This document shows, piece after piece, positions 50,101 to 57,540 of a DNA stretch of 64,000 nt (the first letter of the stretch is position 1; every line of letters begins with the position of its first letter). Position numbers and translations under genes: made by a program. A model generated the notes under the pieces. That model had not been told where the DNA came from. It saw only the letters and a list, made by a program, of their open reading frames with translations, and ran no database searches. The DNA is from Lepidonotus clava (taxonomy: Eukaryota > Annelida > Polychaeta > Phyllodocida > Polynoidae): contig OW387140.1 of NCBI GenBank assembly GCA_936440205.1, forward strand, positions 25,231,659-25,295,658, given 5' to 3'.

Positions 50101-52434
50101 CAATGCCGTCCTCCTCGCTGAGAAAGGCCTCCTTGTTGGAGCCGTTGAGGCTGACCCTGTAGACCACGCGCTCCTTGACGTCACTCCAGTACACCCGCTG
50201 GTCCACCGGGTCGTACCCCACGGCCACCGGCATGACGCTGGTGGCCAGGACGTAGAGGTCACTCACGTCACTGCCCCCTAGCGGCAGGATGCCCACCTGC
50301 CCTTTGTCTTTGTCGGCGTACAGCAGCATCTCCTCCGGCTCTTGAATTTAGGTAGGAGAAATGTATACATGTTGGTTATGGGTTAAGGAGGATGTTGCAA
50401 GAGTTTTCTTATATTCAATGTTGGTTTATATTGATATAATTGTACAATATCACCCGTAGGAAGCTCTATCATAGATGTTCTTATGTTGCTAGTCGTCTAT
50501 TGGAAAGAAATAGCGTGAATATAGGCAAAATCCAGAAGGGGCCGACTTTAAATCATATATGTTGATGATTTATATGCATTTTACAACAACACTTCGAAAA
50601 CAATACTTCCATTAGCACAGCATTGATATAAAGGTGATAATTGATATAAAGACGATAATTATGCTGCGGAATGGGCCACGTACTAATGATGCACTTGCAA
50701 TTGCAGTGAAACGATATCCTACATACAGAGTTCACTTCGTGGATTTTTGTCTACTCATCGAAGGACTGCAGCTGCATTGCTGTATAACCCACCAAGACTA
50801 AAATCAATCCTAATCTCGTGAACGTTGAAGGTTTTGTGTTTACCGAGACATGGCGTGAGCTTTCATAAGGCTGGTGTTCAGCCTTAATACTTACCGACGC
50901 ATGTCTTCTCGTCGGCACCCAGCACCAGTGACCCGTATGTTGGGCATGCGCAACGGTAGGCGAGGGCGGAAGTCATGAGACAGATGTGGGAACAGCCACC
51001 ACGGGCAGCCTGACCGCAGATGCCACTTCCTGTAACAAACAGCAGTGTAATATTCTACAGAGCATTGATTTTGTAGACGTATGATATGAAAACGTCTACA
51101 TACATCCTGTTATCAAAATAATTAAAAGAGGCATTGGCCATATTATATAGTACGAGCGGATAGATCTAAAACAGATGTCTGATACACTTCCGGTGTCCTG
51201 ATATAGAGGTCAACTACACTAATACAACGCTGCGTAGGATCCCTGCTTTATCATTATACTTTATGACTTTGATACAAGTAAGCCTCATGGTCAAATAATT
51301 ACCAACCTTAAGCTTGTCGACATGTTGCATAAAAGGACAACTCTATTGATTACCCACAATATGATGGTCTAATAAATACGATGTAGGCCGACTGCTCTTG
51401 TTCATAGATACAGTTACTACCAACGAAAGTAGGTAATATCGACACACACCAAACATCTACAAAATAGATCGTCTCATATACCTTTTGGCTGGGCGGTTCG
51501 ATCGCTGACGGCCACGCTGAACATCTCCCTTTGGGTGAGCTGCTCGGCCTCTGTTCTGAGTCGATCCTCGAGCAGCTCACTCCCCTTAGGTTTGTCATGC
51601 TGGCCGAGTCTCACTGAGTACACGGCCCCGTCGTACCAGGTGGAGATGAAGGCTGTGTGGTCGGCCACGGCCAGCCCGAAGATGGGCGCCGAGTAGGGCG
51701 ACTCGAGCAGGTCGTGCTCCTTACGCCGCCCGTCCCCGAGCAGCTCGCACGACTCGATGGTCTTATTGTAGGCGTCCACCCAGTACAGGCGTCTGCGAGG
51801 GGGGAAGGGATTTAACAGAGACTCTGGGTGATCAGTTTCTTTTTAATACAGATGGTTTTGCATATTGCTTATAAACCGATTAATGCATCTCCCTCAGATG
51901 GATATGGCACACAACATAATAGTCATTGCGACTTGTCATATTGCACATGGTCGCATGCTATATATACATTCGTCCTTACCATACAATGTAACAGGAAAAG
52001 CATAAGTGGACAATTACGATTTAAACCACCAGTTATACAAAGAGTTGCCATAAAATGTTCTAATAGTACGAGAACGCATTTAGCAAAGATTACTTATCTT
52101 CTTGACCTATTATCCCTAAGAATATAAAATGCTACTATCCCTAAAAATATAAAATGATGTCCCTCTCGACCAATGGTGACAAATGTGTTTTGATTCAACT
52201 ATACACTTCGCACTTATTTTAGTGATATTACAGTGAGTTTTTGTCTCGACCAAACAATGTGGCGGTCATTGCTATGGGTCGGGGTTAGAAGTAAGTATGG
52301 TTTACCGTGCGGTGTAGCTGATGGCGAGTTGGTTGGGCCAGATGAGGCCTGTAGAGACGAGCACCTCGCGCCGTGACCCGTCCAGCCGGGCCCGCTCGAT
52401 CTGTTGGGTACCCTGGTCTCCCCAATACATCAAC
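31504..52434 (-). CDS. Multidomain LRP5/6-like membrane receptor (YWTD/EGF, GCC2/3, HYR, sushi, TM), 26 exons, 5' end incomplete
   Basis: Twenty-six minus-strand exons with GT-AG borders join in consistent phase into about 1,706 residues. Rough residue positions: YWTD propeller 1 (partial) 1-146 and EGF 147-191; propeller 2 192-478 and EGF 479-521; propeller 3 522-805 and EGF 806-847; EGF-like 848-895; GCC2/GCC3 896-948; linker 949-973; HYR 974-1062 and 1063-1149; sushi 1150-1223; unassigned region with an acidic repeat 1224-1434; GCC2/GCC3 1435-1485; transmembrane helix about 1503-1525; cytoplasmic tail to 1706. YWTD-type blades such as LYWTEYG and LMYWGDQG, with 'GSN/DGS' turns and a closing EGF, are the LDL-receptor class B pattern. 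The C-terminal half recalls part of SVEP1/Polydom. Known relatives bind ligands at the cell surface or in the matrix; the ligand here is unknown. The start codon, signal peptide and about three blades of propeller 1 were not found, so the 5' end is missing. Confidence 0.9.
32420..32835 (-). repeat. 77-bp minisatellite grown from an exon's donor edge
   Basis: The word agattaaaggctc recurs at about 32538, 32615, 32692 and 32769, 77 bases apart, with a fifth poor copy near 32480. Each unit contains the last 48 or so bases of exon 32760-32912 plus about 29 intron bases. The donor site is partly kept (gttagta in two copies, gcaagta in another). 77 is not divisible by three. Confidence 0.9.
32760..32912 (-). 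CDS. Receptor exon: second GCC2/GCC3 module
   Basis: 153 bases, phase 1-1. LCPVGTFHSKDTSWCVDCPP then YQDIEGQETCKQCPEGTYS is the GCC2/GCC3 motif. Its last 48 or so bases and the donor are the source of the 77-bp tandem array in the following intron. Confidence 0.9.
33226..33416 (-). CDS. Receptor exon: continuation of the unassigned region
   Basis: 191 bases with acceptor ccctag and donor gtaagag. Reads SESNVSEAEEKVTSRASRLQ and ends LECGLGSFNTSNMC. It looks amphipathic helical followed by beta strand, and links the acidic region to the last GCC2/GCC3 module. Confidence 0.85.
33790..34231 (-). CDS. Receptor exon: unassigned region with acidic repeat
   Basis: 442 bases. Starts RKTALRLVLRKLHFWLYGPC and contains DGLCTWTYGARNVYNTCRHE, then a long Asp/Glu/Gly-rich stretch with a 15-residue repeat (EDADNGDTGDV-like), then VLVMWTVMETA. 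By its place between sushi and GCC2/GCC3 it may correspond to the unnamed region of SVEP1; I cannot assign a domain from sequence alone. Confidence 0.85.
33824..33945 (-). repeat. 45-bp coding repeat (acidic)
   Basis: The word gtcgcccgtatcaccgttat occurs at 33824 and 33869, 45 bases apart, with a third diverged unit to about 33945. It encodes an Asp/Glu-rich 15-residue repeat inside the receptor's unassigned region. Confidence 0.8.
34647..34868 (-). CDS. Receptor exon: sushi (CCP) domain
   Basis: 222 bases, phase 1-1. Cysteines in LTCPSTPHLQQPLHGGIQC, FRCVTFCDP, VLRCDPQGRWLDAFP and KACL, with the W before the last cysteine, fit a CCP/sushi module. Confidence 0.85.
35974..36235 (-). CDS. Receptor exon: HYR domain 2
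   Basis: 262 bases, phase 0 to 1. VVDSQPPVFTHCPAGEV opens it and LSYMAKDGQGNVAWCNFSVT closes it. The 0-phase junction between the two HYR exons matches the arrangement expected of tandem HYR domains. Confidence 0.9.
36526..36791 (-). CDS. Receptor exon: HYR domain 1
   Basis: 266 bases, phase 1 to 0. Starts VSPPVFVGCPQGELLQFTLE and ends with AVSYVATDPWGQRATCNFTV. The PP-x-F..CP opening and YxAxDxxGxxAxCxFxV closing strand are the HYR (hyalin repeat) signature. Confidence 0.9.
37194..37232 (-). CDS. Receptor micro-exon B (39 bases)
   Basis: 39 bases, phase 1-1, between acceptor atcgacag and donor gtgagtt. Encodes a Ser/Asn-rich linker (ENETSNDSPSGY). It too can be skipped without changing frame. 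Confidence 0.6.
37441..37476 (-). CDS. Receptor micro-exon A (36 bases)
   Basis: Between acceptor gtactag and donor gtaagct lie 36 bases, phase 1-1, encoding GMPDAEPSYVTA. It keeps the frame whether included or skipped, as expected of a cassette exon. No domain; a linker. The call rests on splice signals and phase only. Confidence 0.55.
37784..37942 (-). CDS. Receptor exon: GCC2/GCC3 ephrin-receptor-like module
   Basis: 159 bases, phase 1-1. ACPIDTYKVTLGNTSCDPCP followed by GTIGWTGSATCTCDDPNY is the cysteine-rich GCC2_GCC3 pattern found in ephrin receptors and in SVEP1-like proteins. Confidence 0.88.
38164..38307 (-). CDS. Receptor exon: second EGF-like domain
   Basis: 144 bases, phase 1-1. 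Contains WFRCAEECHSNAHCARL and FRCVCREGFHGDGVQDC. The 'CREGFHGDG..DC' ending is the complement/nidogen-like EGF form, different from the propeller-linked EGFs. Confidence 0.88.
38728..38853 (-). CDS. Receptor exon: EGF-like domain closing propeller 3
   Basis: 126 bases, phase 1-1. Six cysteines in GSTVCLPGQHDCREICVPV, YHCACPLGKK and NCVD. A typical EGF of the LRP unit. Confidence 0.9.
39297..39512 (-). CDS. Receptor exon: propeller 3 final blades
   Basis: 216 bases. Reads MVVAGRHLYYTDWLANRTAV and ends ADGLSPTG. It completes the third propeller before the EGF exon. Acceptor cttgcag, donor gtaatgg. Confidence 0.9.
39966..40156 (-). CDS. Receptor exon: propeller 3 blade, source of the 102-bp repeat
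   Basis: 191 bases with acceptor ccccctag and donor gtacgtg. Begins RYLYWTEYGRRSGRPRVGRA and contains NALAIAGDKLYLADG. Its first 45 or so bases, with the preceding intron edge, are tandemly copied upstream on the minus strand. Extra acceptors could extend the exon in frame. Confidence 0.9.
40112..41605 (-). repeat. 102-bp minisatellite grown from an exon's acceptor edge
   Basis: Units share about 45 bases of the start of exon 39966-40156 and about 57 bases of intron edge. Equivalent acceptor points recur at 40156, 40258, 40360 and 40462, exactly 102 bases apart. These four units are nearly identical; further diverged units of about 100-115 bases continue to about 41605, roughly 13 in all. 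Because 102 is divisible by three, the frame stays open through the near-identical units as 34-residue repeats around RYLYWTEYGRRSGQPHVYS. Confidence 0.92.
40918..41056 (-). mobile_element. SINE-like insertion with (CAAA)n tail inside the 102-bp array
   Basis: A 139-bp segment unlike the array, ending on the minus strand in repeated CAAA. It is bordered by ctatgtataaggagtag (40901-40917) and ctatgtataaggaatag (41057-41073), a 17-bp target repeat with one mismatch. The array unit itself carries a similar word, so the target repeat is slightly uncertain. Confidence 0.65.
42313..42616. mobile_element. Inverted-repeat element (TGGCCCGTTG ends), intronic
   Basis: About 304 bp with ends cagtggcccgttgcacaat and, inverted, ctgtggcccgttgtacaat, followed by gtaacaacgaaa-type words on both sides. 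A related inverted half lies at 41890-41930. Non-coding; superfamily not assigned. Confidence 0.6.
42666..43308. mobile_element. piggyBac-like non-autonomous element, intronic
   Basis: 643 bp bounded by TTAA on both sides (42662-42665, 43309-43312) with ends starting ccctttcagcg and, inverted, ccctttcactg. The TTAA target and CCC ends are piggyBac traits. No coding capacity seen. It shares the subterminal word gaagccac with the element at 13586. Confidence 0.7.
44339..44586 (+). mobile_element. SINE or truncated non-LTR retroposon with 12-bp target repeats
   Basis: Flanked by perfect cattaggtggtt repeats (44327-44338 and 44587-44598). The 3' end is a run of (CAAC/CCAA)n after gcgttaaacacaaataacc, a tail form common to invertebrate SINEs. 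I could not recognise a tRNA-like promoter in the head. Confidence 0.8.
44874..44994 (-). CDS. Receptor exon: propeller 3 blade
   Basis: 121 bases with acceptor atttcag and donor gtgagcc. Reads GYTDYSGVIAMAGVSPGG and ends QPRAIVLDVGRR. It is followed by the largest intron of the gene (40157-44873), which carries several inserted elements and the 102-bp array. Confidence 0.88.
45596..45711 (-). CDS. Receptor exon: propeller 3 blade
   Basis: 116 bases. Reads KQILVGDVRGKAAQVFHSG and then GLALDTVGRHLYWTG, a textbook LDL-receptor class B blade junction. Donor gttaaac. Confidence 0.9.
46310..46517 (-). CDS. Receptor exon: propeller 3 opening, with a TSDV repeat
   Basis: 208 bases. Opens EPSSFLLFSDLNTIKMVSLD and later has VTKQIFWSDLY, so it starts the third propeller. 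Between them lies a short in-frame repeat of the DVTSDV type (about 46416-46462), encoded by repeated gacgtcac-like words. Confidence 0.86.
47002..47130 (-). CDS. Receptor exon: EGF-like domain closing propeller 2
   Basis: 129 bases, phase 1-1. Cysteines in GGSTCSNAECGDICVRQ, ATCLCSEARGQ and GKTCAG form the short LRP-type EGF module. Confidence 0.88.
47495..47681 (-). CDS. Receptor exon: propeller 2 last blades
   Basis: 187 bases, phase 0 start. Reads VVIPFGLAAKEGKVFYTDWV and later ALANQMSNPTGLHY, completing propeller 2. The acceptor tttcag and donor gtaattg are clear. Confidence 0.88.
48421..48581 (-). CDS. Receptor exon: propeller 2 blade
   Basis: 161 bases, ending in phase 0. Contains SNPNGLALHGRWLYLVDSN and then AAYDTTTERWADLDSQQ before the donor gtgggtt. 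NPNGLAL is the strongly conserved link between blades in this family. Confidence 0.88.
49043..49116 (-). CDS. Receptor exon: short propeller 2 segment
   Basis: 74 bases with acceptor attccag and donor gtaagta. Encodes YLYYSDWGDNPRVIRTELDG followed by SNPT, a blade core. Both split codons agree with the neighbours (a Gly codon upstream, a Val codon downstream). Confidence 0.88.
49363..49549 (-). CDS. Receptor exon: propeller 2 blades
   Basis: 187 bases. Reads GLEVEWRSRRLYLCNMGNSS and then a blade ending IVVDAEHG. The acceptor follows a pyrimidine-poor tract (cgccag). GC-rich compared with the flanking introns, as are most exons of this gene. Confidence 0.85.
49765..49897. mobile_element. Small fold-back element, intronic
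   Basis: 133 bp with inverted ends gttatcctacaaaaggatgc and gttatcctactaaagatgc (reverse strand of the right end). Non-coding and almost entirely made of its two arms. Confidence 0.65.
50089..50340 (-). CDS. Receptor exon: propeller 2, first blades
   Basis: 252 bases, phase 1-1. It begins EPEEMLLYADKDKGQVGI, the usual opening strand after an LRP-type EGF, and contains DQRVYWSDVKERVVYRVSLN, a canonical blade. The end feeds into the next exon through a split Gly codon. Confidence 0.9.
50895..51029 (-). CDS. Receptor exon: EGF-like domain closing propeller 1
   Basis: 135 bases, phase 1 at both ends. Cysteine pattern GSGICGQ, GGCSHICLM, YRCACPTYG and KTCVG gives six cysteines, matching the EGF module that follows each YWTD propeller in the LDL-receptor family. 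Confidence 0.88.
51482..51792 (-). CDS. Receptor exon: propeller 1 blades
   Basis: 311 bases with acceptor cctcgcag and donor gtatatg. Joins the previous exon through a split Arg codon to give RRLYWVDAYNKTIES, then a blade with GLAVADHTAFISTWYDGAVY. The end of the exon (SVAVSDRTAQPKG) completes the propeller before the EGF exon. Confidence 0.88.
52306..52434 (-). CDS. Receptor exon 1 of those seen: propeller 1 blade
   Basis: 129 bases, entered in phase 1. It encodes a YWTD-type blade with LMYWGDQGTQQIERARLDGS and then IWPNQLAI, the typical blade-to-blade sequence of LDL-receptor class B repeats. The acceptor is attgcag and the donor gtaaacc on the minus strand. A propeller needs six blades, so exons must exist upstream (beyond 52434), but I could not identify them. 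Confidence 0.85.
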
Positions 52435-53680
52435 CTGCAATACATGCAATTATACAGGGTGAGGGCAGTAAAAAAGGATAAATTGCTATTTGCTATTGTT
52501 TCAACTATTGGACAGCCATACCAGCAAAGCTGTCTTTCAGTATGAATAACCACACACGTGTCACGAAGTCGTATGCTGTCTTTGTAGCAACACCGGTTAG
52601 GCCCTATTTCGGCTAATCCAGTGTGGGTAGCCACATCAGTATTACTGTTTATACATACTGCCTGGGTAGCCATACCAGTACTCTGTAAGTGTATCATGAC
52701 TTCGAAAAAGAAGGTTGGTTACCATGTTTTATTTGTGCAATAGATTAACAGGTGTAAGTCAATCTTTACATATCGATTGCACATGATGTGATAAGCAACC
52801 AAACTCCGCTTCCAGCTATTTCAATCACCTGAGTGAAGTTCTCTTTTGTATTTTCTCTCTTTTCAAATACTTACCTAATCAATACAGCTGAAAACTATCT
52901 TCCCGGAGCACCCCGGGTTTTATGTCAATAGTTCTAAGCAGAGAGAGGAATTAGATTTACAGAGAAGGCCCACACAGACAAAGTACTATATGAATCAGAT
53001 GAGATCCACAGAAGGTTGCGTCAAAGAATATATATATTTAGAGACCCAGGCACCTGTTTCAGGTGGTACCTTTATGATATAAGCTTTGCCAATAGACGTA
53101 CTTATCATCAGTCGTATTGATTACTGCCATGTTAAAACTGCATGACATGTCATTCCTAAATGCCTCTTATGTACTGCGGGATTAAAGCTGATGTAGCTGA
53201 TGTAGGCCTATAGTATATTAAGGTAGTAAGGAGACATAAAAGATAGTAAGGTTACGGGGATACATAACAGAGGGTCAGATTCAACAGAAATGTTACTACT
53301 CCCAGTATTATCTAAAAAGAACATGTTGGTGTTGGAAGTCTTTATAAGTCAAGGTACAACAAAAGTCCTTTTGACATGGAGGCCATGTCTGAAGCTTACT
53401 GCAGTTAGTTGACGGTCTTCTGACATTTTACTGGTCTTTAAAACAAAGCATCGTCACGGTATTGTTTGTGATGCTTTACCCGGACTGGAAAGGGATTTAC
53501 GATTTGGCCCTGCCGCCCAAACCTAATGTAAGTAGTATCATAAGTATATTTTGGTGACGATTATGGTCACAATGACCAACACTCTCGAATCTTGTACTTC
53601 ATTAGACGAATATGTGGGAAAAGCCACCACTATAAATTATTGCTTCTTATTTTCTAATTACTTTTTTCTTAATCCCCGGT

Positions 53681-54058
53681 CACATACCATACCGTGGGGG
53701 GCGACCAAAAAAAAGTACGAAAAATCACGTCCACAATAAGTTATGAAACCCACGATAGGACCCTTGATCTATCGTGGGATTTTAGAGAGAAAACAATTTC
53801 GTGGATTTTTTTTTGCATTTTTTTCTTAATTTCACACTCCTAAATAGTCTCAATGTATTTCAAACATACTTTAAACTGTATTTTAGGTAAATGTACATTA
53901 TTATGAATGTTTTTGATATGATTATCACTAAACTTTAATGTCCACGAAATTTTCGTACATTTTTTCTGGGCGGATTTTTCTATCGTAGCCACGAAAAAAG
54001 GGTAAAAACACCTCCACGAAATTTCGTAACTTTTTTTTGGGCACCCCCCCGTATGTCC
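53681..54058. mobile_element. Inverted-repeat element (CACGAAATTTCGT-rich)
   Basis: Arms accgtggggggcgaccaaaa and, inverted, cgggggggtgcccaaaa with matching poly-A and acgaaat words inside. Non-coding. Confidence 0.55.
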
Positions 54059-54177
54059 AACTATTTCTTCAAGATTCATTTTGAGTTTTTTCAGTTATCT
54101 AATCTATTTACATCTAATGCAGTTCTTCCGGCGCCGGTGATTTCATTTACCAGGTTAGGGCTATGATGGGAAAATCG

Positions 54178-54417
54178 GTACGTCCCGTTTTTTCAGGACG
54201 CAACCCTGTAAATCATCTCAAAACATTCCATTATTATTTTTTCAAATTCAGAATATGACCCTACATGACAAACAATTATTTGGTCAAATTAGAACTGAAT
54301 CCCATCATAACAATAACTGTTTTAATGGTTTTTAAAAGTCTGCCTGAAAAAACGGGACGTCCTGTAATAACGGATCACGAAACCGTCCCGTTATTTCAGG
54401 ACGGGCCGTTTTCTTGG
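54178..54417. repeat. Inverted repeat of CGTCCCGTTTTTTCAGGACG words
   Basis: The word cgtcccgttttttcaggacg near 54182 is found inverted near 54346 and again, altered, near 54388. Likely a small MITE; borders unclear. Confidence 0.5.
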
Positions 54418-54694
54418 TATGATTTTTGTAACTTTTAAAAAATAAAAATCAATATAAAAAAAATGCAACGATGGAATGTGAAAATGCAACGATCATTTTG
54501 ATGGAAAAGATGTGTATTTTCATTACAAATATTTTTTGAATTTAGCAAACTCTTCATTTTCTAAGCATTTTTATGAATGTAAAAATATTAATTGTGCAAT
54601 TTTTATTTATGTAATTGTCAAAATGGAAAGTGTTATTAAATTCATGTTAAATGCAAAATTTCTTAATTTTTGCAGTTTGCATATGTAGAAGTAT

Positions 54695-54815
54695 ATTAAA
54701 AGGTTGGAAGCTACATCGAACCCAACTCCCGTTGTTGTTGACTTGTATTTATTAGAGTAAACATAGGTTAAGGCGATTCAACTAGTTTCGGCGTTTCACT
54801 GCCTTCATCAGGAAT
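54695..54815 (-). mobile_element. 121-bp retroposon with 15-bp target repeats
   Basis: Flanked by exact catatgtagaagtat repeats (54680-54694, 54816-54830), a length typical of target-primed insertion. On the minus strand it starts near CCTGATGAAGGCAG and includes CGCCGAAAC, a combination seen in Penelope-like and related retroposons and weakly like a hammerhead core. Confidence 0.6.
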
Positions 54816-54877
54816 CATATGTAGAAGTATTATATCATGTCTGTTTTGTGTATTATTTATGTATCATTTCATGTAAG

Positions 54878-55412
54878 TGAACTATAGAGGGTTTAATTAT
54901 CCATTTAAAGTTAATGCGTGTTTGTGTTGTTTCGTTGTATAGATAATAGCTAGCTCCATTCGCAGTCTCCCTCCTCGTCGACTGCGGTCGTCCAATACAT
55001 AATTATAGTTCCCTCATCATGTAAGACGTGAACACTCATTGTGAAAGGATTTGTTGTTTATGATCCAATGTCTAGCCGTTCCGTGACAAGAACTCGATTG
55101 ACCATGATCAGTCCCGAGGTTGAGTCCCCTCAAATACATTCAGTCAACGCTCCGCGCTCTAACACAATTTCTATATGCCTCTCCAGAACCTAGACTGCAG
55201 ATTAAAGGTCCAACCTTCACAGGATGTTTACTCACACAGTGCTTGCAGCTACTCTGGCTAGCTAAGAGCGGAACACATTATTACATGGTGGTACGTCACA
55301 CCTTAACTCCTCCCTCATTTCACTACTGTCAAAGTGAAACATTGGCTTACACGTGCGCTTCTAAGCTCACGTTATGCTGCCCAAACATGGACTGGCCACC
55401 CGCGTCAGTACA
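54878..55412 (+). mobile_element. Solo LTR, copy 2
   Basis: 535 bp beginning tgaactatagagg and ending cgtcagtaca, flanked by taag on both sides (54874-54877, 55413-55416). It is the same family as the copy inside the LINE at 11957-12493, in the opposite orientation. Different 4-bp target repeats show independent insertions. A remnant only. Confidence 0.8.
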
Positions 55413-55521
55413 TAAGATAATTAAATATTACATTTTTTCATAATTGCCTGTTTTTCAGTAGTATCCCCAACCTGTTTACTTATAGAATTCAATATGACTT
55501 TACATACTTAACAATAGGACA

Positions 55522-56531
55522 CTGGGGTGCGTTCCAAACTCATTGCCGTTGCAGGGCTAAAATAGTTGCGGACATGTGCTTGCTGTACCGCAAGTCGTTG
55601 CAAGGTCTATAGCTACGGCAAGGTAAAACTCCATAAGTATTTATAAGCTCGAAAATGATGTGGGCACATATTTCGTTGTGTCCATGCCGACCCCATACAT
55701 CAAAGAAAATAAAGAAATAAGCACAAATAATGGGGAAAAAAACTATTTACATGATGAAAAAAGTCATGTAAAATTATGTAGAAATTAGTTTACAGTTTAC
55801 TTGACCAGATGGTGTGTTGAAATCAAGATAGCAAACATAAATTACACTGAAACTATTGTACATAAATTCTGAATCGAGGTTACTGGTGCATGACATGACT
55901 AGTCAAGTTGTGATGTAGTCCTAAAGTCATGAATATTTAACATACCACAAATAACTGCCATATTCTAAAAATAAATCTTGGGATGATCACCGTTTACACT
56001 GACGCATTGTTCAGACCAAACACCTGGCGCCAGGCTAATTATAAATGGCGCCACACTCCAAGAACTGTAGTGGCGGCCCTATGCTAGGACAATCTGCTGC
56101 AACAAACACCTATATAAATGTACTACACTTGGAACACAATGAATTGACTTTTCCATTTATTTATTTTTTCAACATTTTTTTTTTCATTTTCAAAGAGTAC
56201 AGCTTCAGCTAACTTACGTTTCATTTTTTGTATTTGTATGATTTCTAATTGACTTTACATTTTTCATTACATTAAGTCGCCATGATACTTGTGGACAGCT
56301 AAAAAGGTCTCCATAACTTTACATGCAGATTGCACTGTCTGGGGCACATAAGCTAAGGCGCCAACACCACCTTGCAACGGTTTTTATATTGATTTGATAG
56401 TACGTACCTCTGTCATGCTTCACTTACTTTTCTATTTTTGGATAGCTTGGAACCCAAATTCCGCAAGTCTGCTGTACGCAAAGTTGCGGAGGCTACGTGA
56501 TTCAAATAGTGTAGGTTGGAACGCACCCCTG
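55522..56531. mobile_element. hAT-like non-autonomous element
   Basis: About 1 kb, ends ctggggtgcgttccaaac and, inverted, caggggtgcgttccaacc. CAGGGGTG ends are common in hAT elements, but no 8-bp target repeat is visible. No transposase frame. Confidence 0.55.
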
Positions 56532-57540
56532 GTCTCTAATATTAAGCAGTGTTGTCAAGCCGTTGTATGTTTATGCTGACATCGGCGAAAGACTTTTTCT
56601 GTTTGAATAAAAGCTAACATTATTGCTGAAAATTTGTTTAAAAAACCCTGAGTATCCCCTTGGTAGCCGATTTCCACGGTCCCCCATACCAGCTGGAGGC
56701 CCTCCTCCAGGCGGCCGGAGACTGATGGCGACCAGCGACACCCGGGCCGTAACTCAGCCTCTCATTCCTCCCGCCAAACAGACAAATAGGCCCGCCACTT
56801 GAAAGTCAATCGGCAGGCGAGGAAAAAAAAAGATAAAGGAGCTTATTAGACTTTCAAGTAGGATTCGAAAGGGAGCAGTTGTGACATTGCAGGAGGGTTA
56901 GTTATTCATCATTCGGATCTTTTCTTCTCTATTGTCGTAGTATTGGTATTTGGAGGCTATCCGTAGTCTACCGAATGAAAGAGTCCTACAATGTAGCCTA
57001 TACTCTACGTGGCGATAGGAAAGCACAACACATAGGCCTATTACACATACCCGCAGGGCTATTTTGTATGTGAGCTCACCCAACTGTAAAGATAAATGGT
57101 AAAGCTGACAGCCAAGGTATTGGAGGGTGACTCCCTAAATGCACTGATGATTCGATAATACCTTTAAGTAGACGGTCACATCAAATGCTATCTTTGATAG
57201 ACATGTCATTTCTTCAAAAACATTATACTGCAAACAAAATTTAAAGAAAACATTAAACTTAGAAACCAGCTATAAGTACATGTGTATGTAAGTAATGGAC
57301 CTAACCAAGTACAGAACCATGCTTTTGTAACGTTCCGATGGTAGGTCACATTAATTTAGTCATCACCAAAAGTCCATACTGTAATGAGCCTGCAACTTTT
57401 TCTGATCACGACGTATCCTCCTTATGAAAAAAGAAAGAAAAAGTTAAACATATGAGATATATTTTGGAAGAAAAAGCCTAGCAATATTGCGGCCATCTGT
57501 GGAGCAGACTACCAGGCGTTGTGTTACGTTGTATACGTAT
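56532..57540. other. Intergenic or intronic stretch with a GC-rich exon-like patch
   Basis: At about 56655-56765 the minus strand is GC-rich and open (RPGCRWSPSVSGRLEEGLQL). It could be an unrecognised exon of the receptor or of another gene, but splice borders and homology are not convincing. The rest holds nothing I can name. Confidence 0.3.

Noticed and set aside
56655-56765. Candidate upstream exon of the receptor
   Set aside because: Open and GC-rich, but the sequence does not resemble a YWTD blade or EGF and splice borders are ambiguous.
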